Below are positions 62,641 to 64,000 of a DNA stretch of 64,000 bases, in pieces. How positions within the stretch are numbered: position 1 is the first letter of the stretch; every line of letters begins with the position of its first letter. The notes beneath the pieces were generated by a model. It saw only the letters and a program-made list of their open reading frames with translations. It searched no databases and had not been told where the DNA came from. The position numbers and the translations under genes were made by a program. This stretch comes from Xenopus tropicalis. Its lineage: Eukaryota; Chordata; Amphibia; Anura; Pipidae. The stretch is taken from contig NC_030677.2 of NCBI RefSeq assembly GCF_000004195.4, positions 113,857,036 through 113,921,035 of the forward strand. Reading direction: 5' to 3'.

Positions 62641-64000
62641 TCTACTCCTTTCTCTATATAACTGGCCATATTTGGGCCAGCTTTTAGGAAATCTGAGTGA
62701 TGACATAACTGAATTTCATGGAGTATTTGGTGAGATATTGTTAGACCCTTGCAGACCCCATACATATACCAGCTGGGTTATCTGTAGGCTTGGGTTTATA
62801 TTTTAGCCAGTTAAAAGTTATGGAATGACACTAACTGGGAATTCAAGCCCTGCTATAGAATATAGAAGTTGCCATCAGTCATCACTTTCTGGGACACATG
62901 GTGCACATTGTTTATTTTAATGGCAAGTGGGTGGCGGCATCTAACAGATTTACACATTGTGACTGCTCTTTCGTTACCTGTGTATCTAAAAAATTAAAGC
63001 TATATGTATATTGTGAAGCAGAGCAGAAAGTGATCATTGCAGGGCACATTACAAAGAGACAACTATGGTATAAAGAAGAGCAGGTTTATATAAAGTATAT
63101 CTGTGAGTGTTAGAAAGAAGAAGCTTTTTGTAAGCTCTTGTTTGTATAAGTACTCTCTTACTCTTACTCTTCTTCCCCTTTTGTGTATGGCTCACATAGT
63201 ATTTTGTCTCTGCATGGTAATACTGTATATCATCTAGAATTGCTACAAAATGCTTCTTGTTATACTTAGCAGGAATCCCACTGCAAAATGCACCCAGGGC
63301 AACAGAAAGATGCAGTGATAAAACACAACAGTATCATTGCTGTATGAGGCACGTCTACCTCTAACCCTGTTCCATCATTAAGACACAAAGCTATTTTTTA
63401 CTCCTTTTCTGAGGTACTTATCTGGCCTTTTGTTTAAATTTTACAGTTTTTGTTGTCTTTACTTTTCGTCCCTTGATGTAGATGTACATCGTATATTCCC
63501 AATGTCTTGCTAATGGTATAGTCCCTATGGTACTAGTGAAAGATTAAATGTTCACCACACTCCGCCCAGTAATTCACAACTGAGAATTATATTACATATG
63601 CATATGTATAAAGCAGGATCCTAATCTGACAGATTTCATTACCCGCCCCCTTGGCACTGTGATGTTTCACTGCATTAATTCACCCTGCCACGCGGCTTCT
63701 AGTGGTAATTAAAAGCTGTTGGAGACTCTCTACCCTGTGAAAATCTCTCTCGCGCACACCTAAATATTTCCTCCATGTACTCCTCTCCTTCATCTTGTCT
63801 CACTCTCTGTTACCCTCTTCTCGTACTGCCTTCCCTTCATTGAATTCTGCTATTAAAATAAACATAGCTTACTGATATTGCTTTGAATGGTTCCTCTAAA
63901 CAGTTCTATTATCAGAGAGCACAAAGAATGCCATTTGTGAGAAATATTGTGCTTCATGCCAGAGGAATGGCTGTGTTTGGAAACAACCTGAGCCTAGTTT
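62641..64000. other. Unassigned DNA; possible conserved non-coding block
   Basis: The stretch 63640-63730 differs from its surroundings: ATTAATTCACCC, CCACGCGGCTTCTAG and GTAATTAAAAGC, with homeodomain-type TAATT cores. No exon is recognisable. Confidence 0.3.

Overview
This window looks like frog genomic DNA, most likely Xenopus (X. tropicalis-like). The evidence is the repeat content: TTAAAGG-ended palindromic MITEs of the frog T2/Kolobok type, piggyBac-like elements whose TTAA-CCCTTT ends and subterminal hairpins resemble the Xenopus Uribo/TxpB family, many hAT elements with 8-bp target duplications, a Tc1 element, CR1 and L1 LINEs, and short palindromic repeats seen throughout Xenopus. 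There are no bacterial genes, operons, CRISPR arrays or recognisable tRNA/rRNA genes. Most long open frames here are accidental frames through tandem repeats.

One host gene is recognisable with confidence. NR2C2AP (nuclear receptor 2C2-associated protein, TRA16) lies on the minus strand at 53.4-56.7 kb. Five coding exons in consistent phase give about 140 residues, against 139 in human as I recall it. Just downstream on the same strand (51.7-52.9 kb) is a coherent but unidentified four-exon reading frame. It starts with a signal-peptide-like sequence and ends in a stop codon followed by an AATAAA; I treat it as a candidate small secreted protein. The plus strand holds a few weaker, isolated exon candidates (13.03, 36.04 and 60.3 kb).

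Layout. 0-10 kb: unique sequence with an old L1 tail, four T2-type MITEs, hAT elements (one with 38-bp minisatellite repeats) and a CR1 remnant. 10.5-12.1 kb: a full Tc1/mariner element with an intact 340-residue DD34E transposase. 12.3-15.6 kb: hAT MITE, decayed Tc1 remnant, mostly unique DNA. 15.7-20.0 kb: a 4.3-kb non-autonomous piggyBac-like element with an internal array of about 390-bp units, interrupted by a solo LTR. 20.1-25.1 kb: a local duplication whose two copies date a CR1 insertion, a MITE inside that CR1, and an L1 tail. 25.4-34.7 kb: a 9.3-kb hAT element built of about 150-bp repeats, with a second, 7.2-kb piggyBac-like element inside it. That second element carries about 14 units of a roughly 384-bp satellite and a 70-bp-arm perfect palindrome. 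35-48 kb: many MITEs, a 52-bp minisatellite, an old L1 fragment and a CRE-bearing hAT element. 48.4-51.1 kb: a young 5'-truncated L1 with 15-bp target duplications. 51.5-56.8 kb: the gene-bearing part, invaded by hAT elements including a SPIN-like copy. 57-64 kb: largely unique, with degenerate tandem repeats.

A recurring theme is that non-autonomous DNA transposons of several superfamilies (hAT, piggyBac-like, T2/Kolobok-like, short MITEs) each carry tandem repeats inside their ends. At least seven cases occur in 64 kb.
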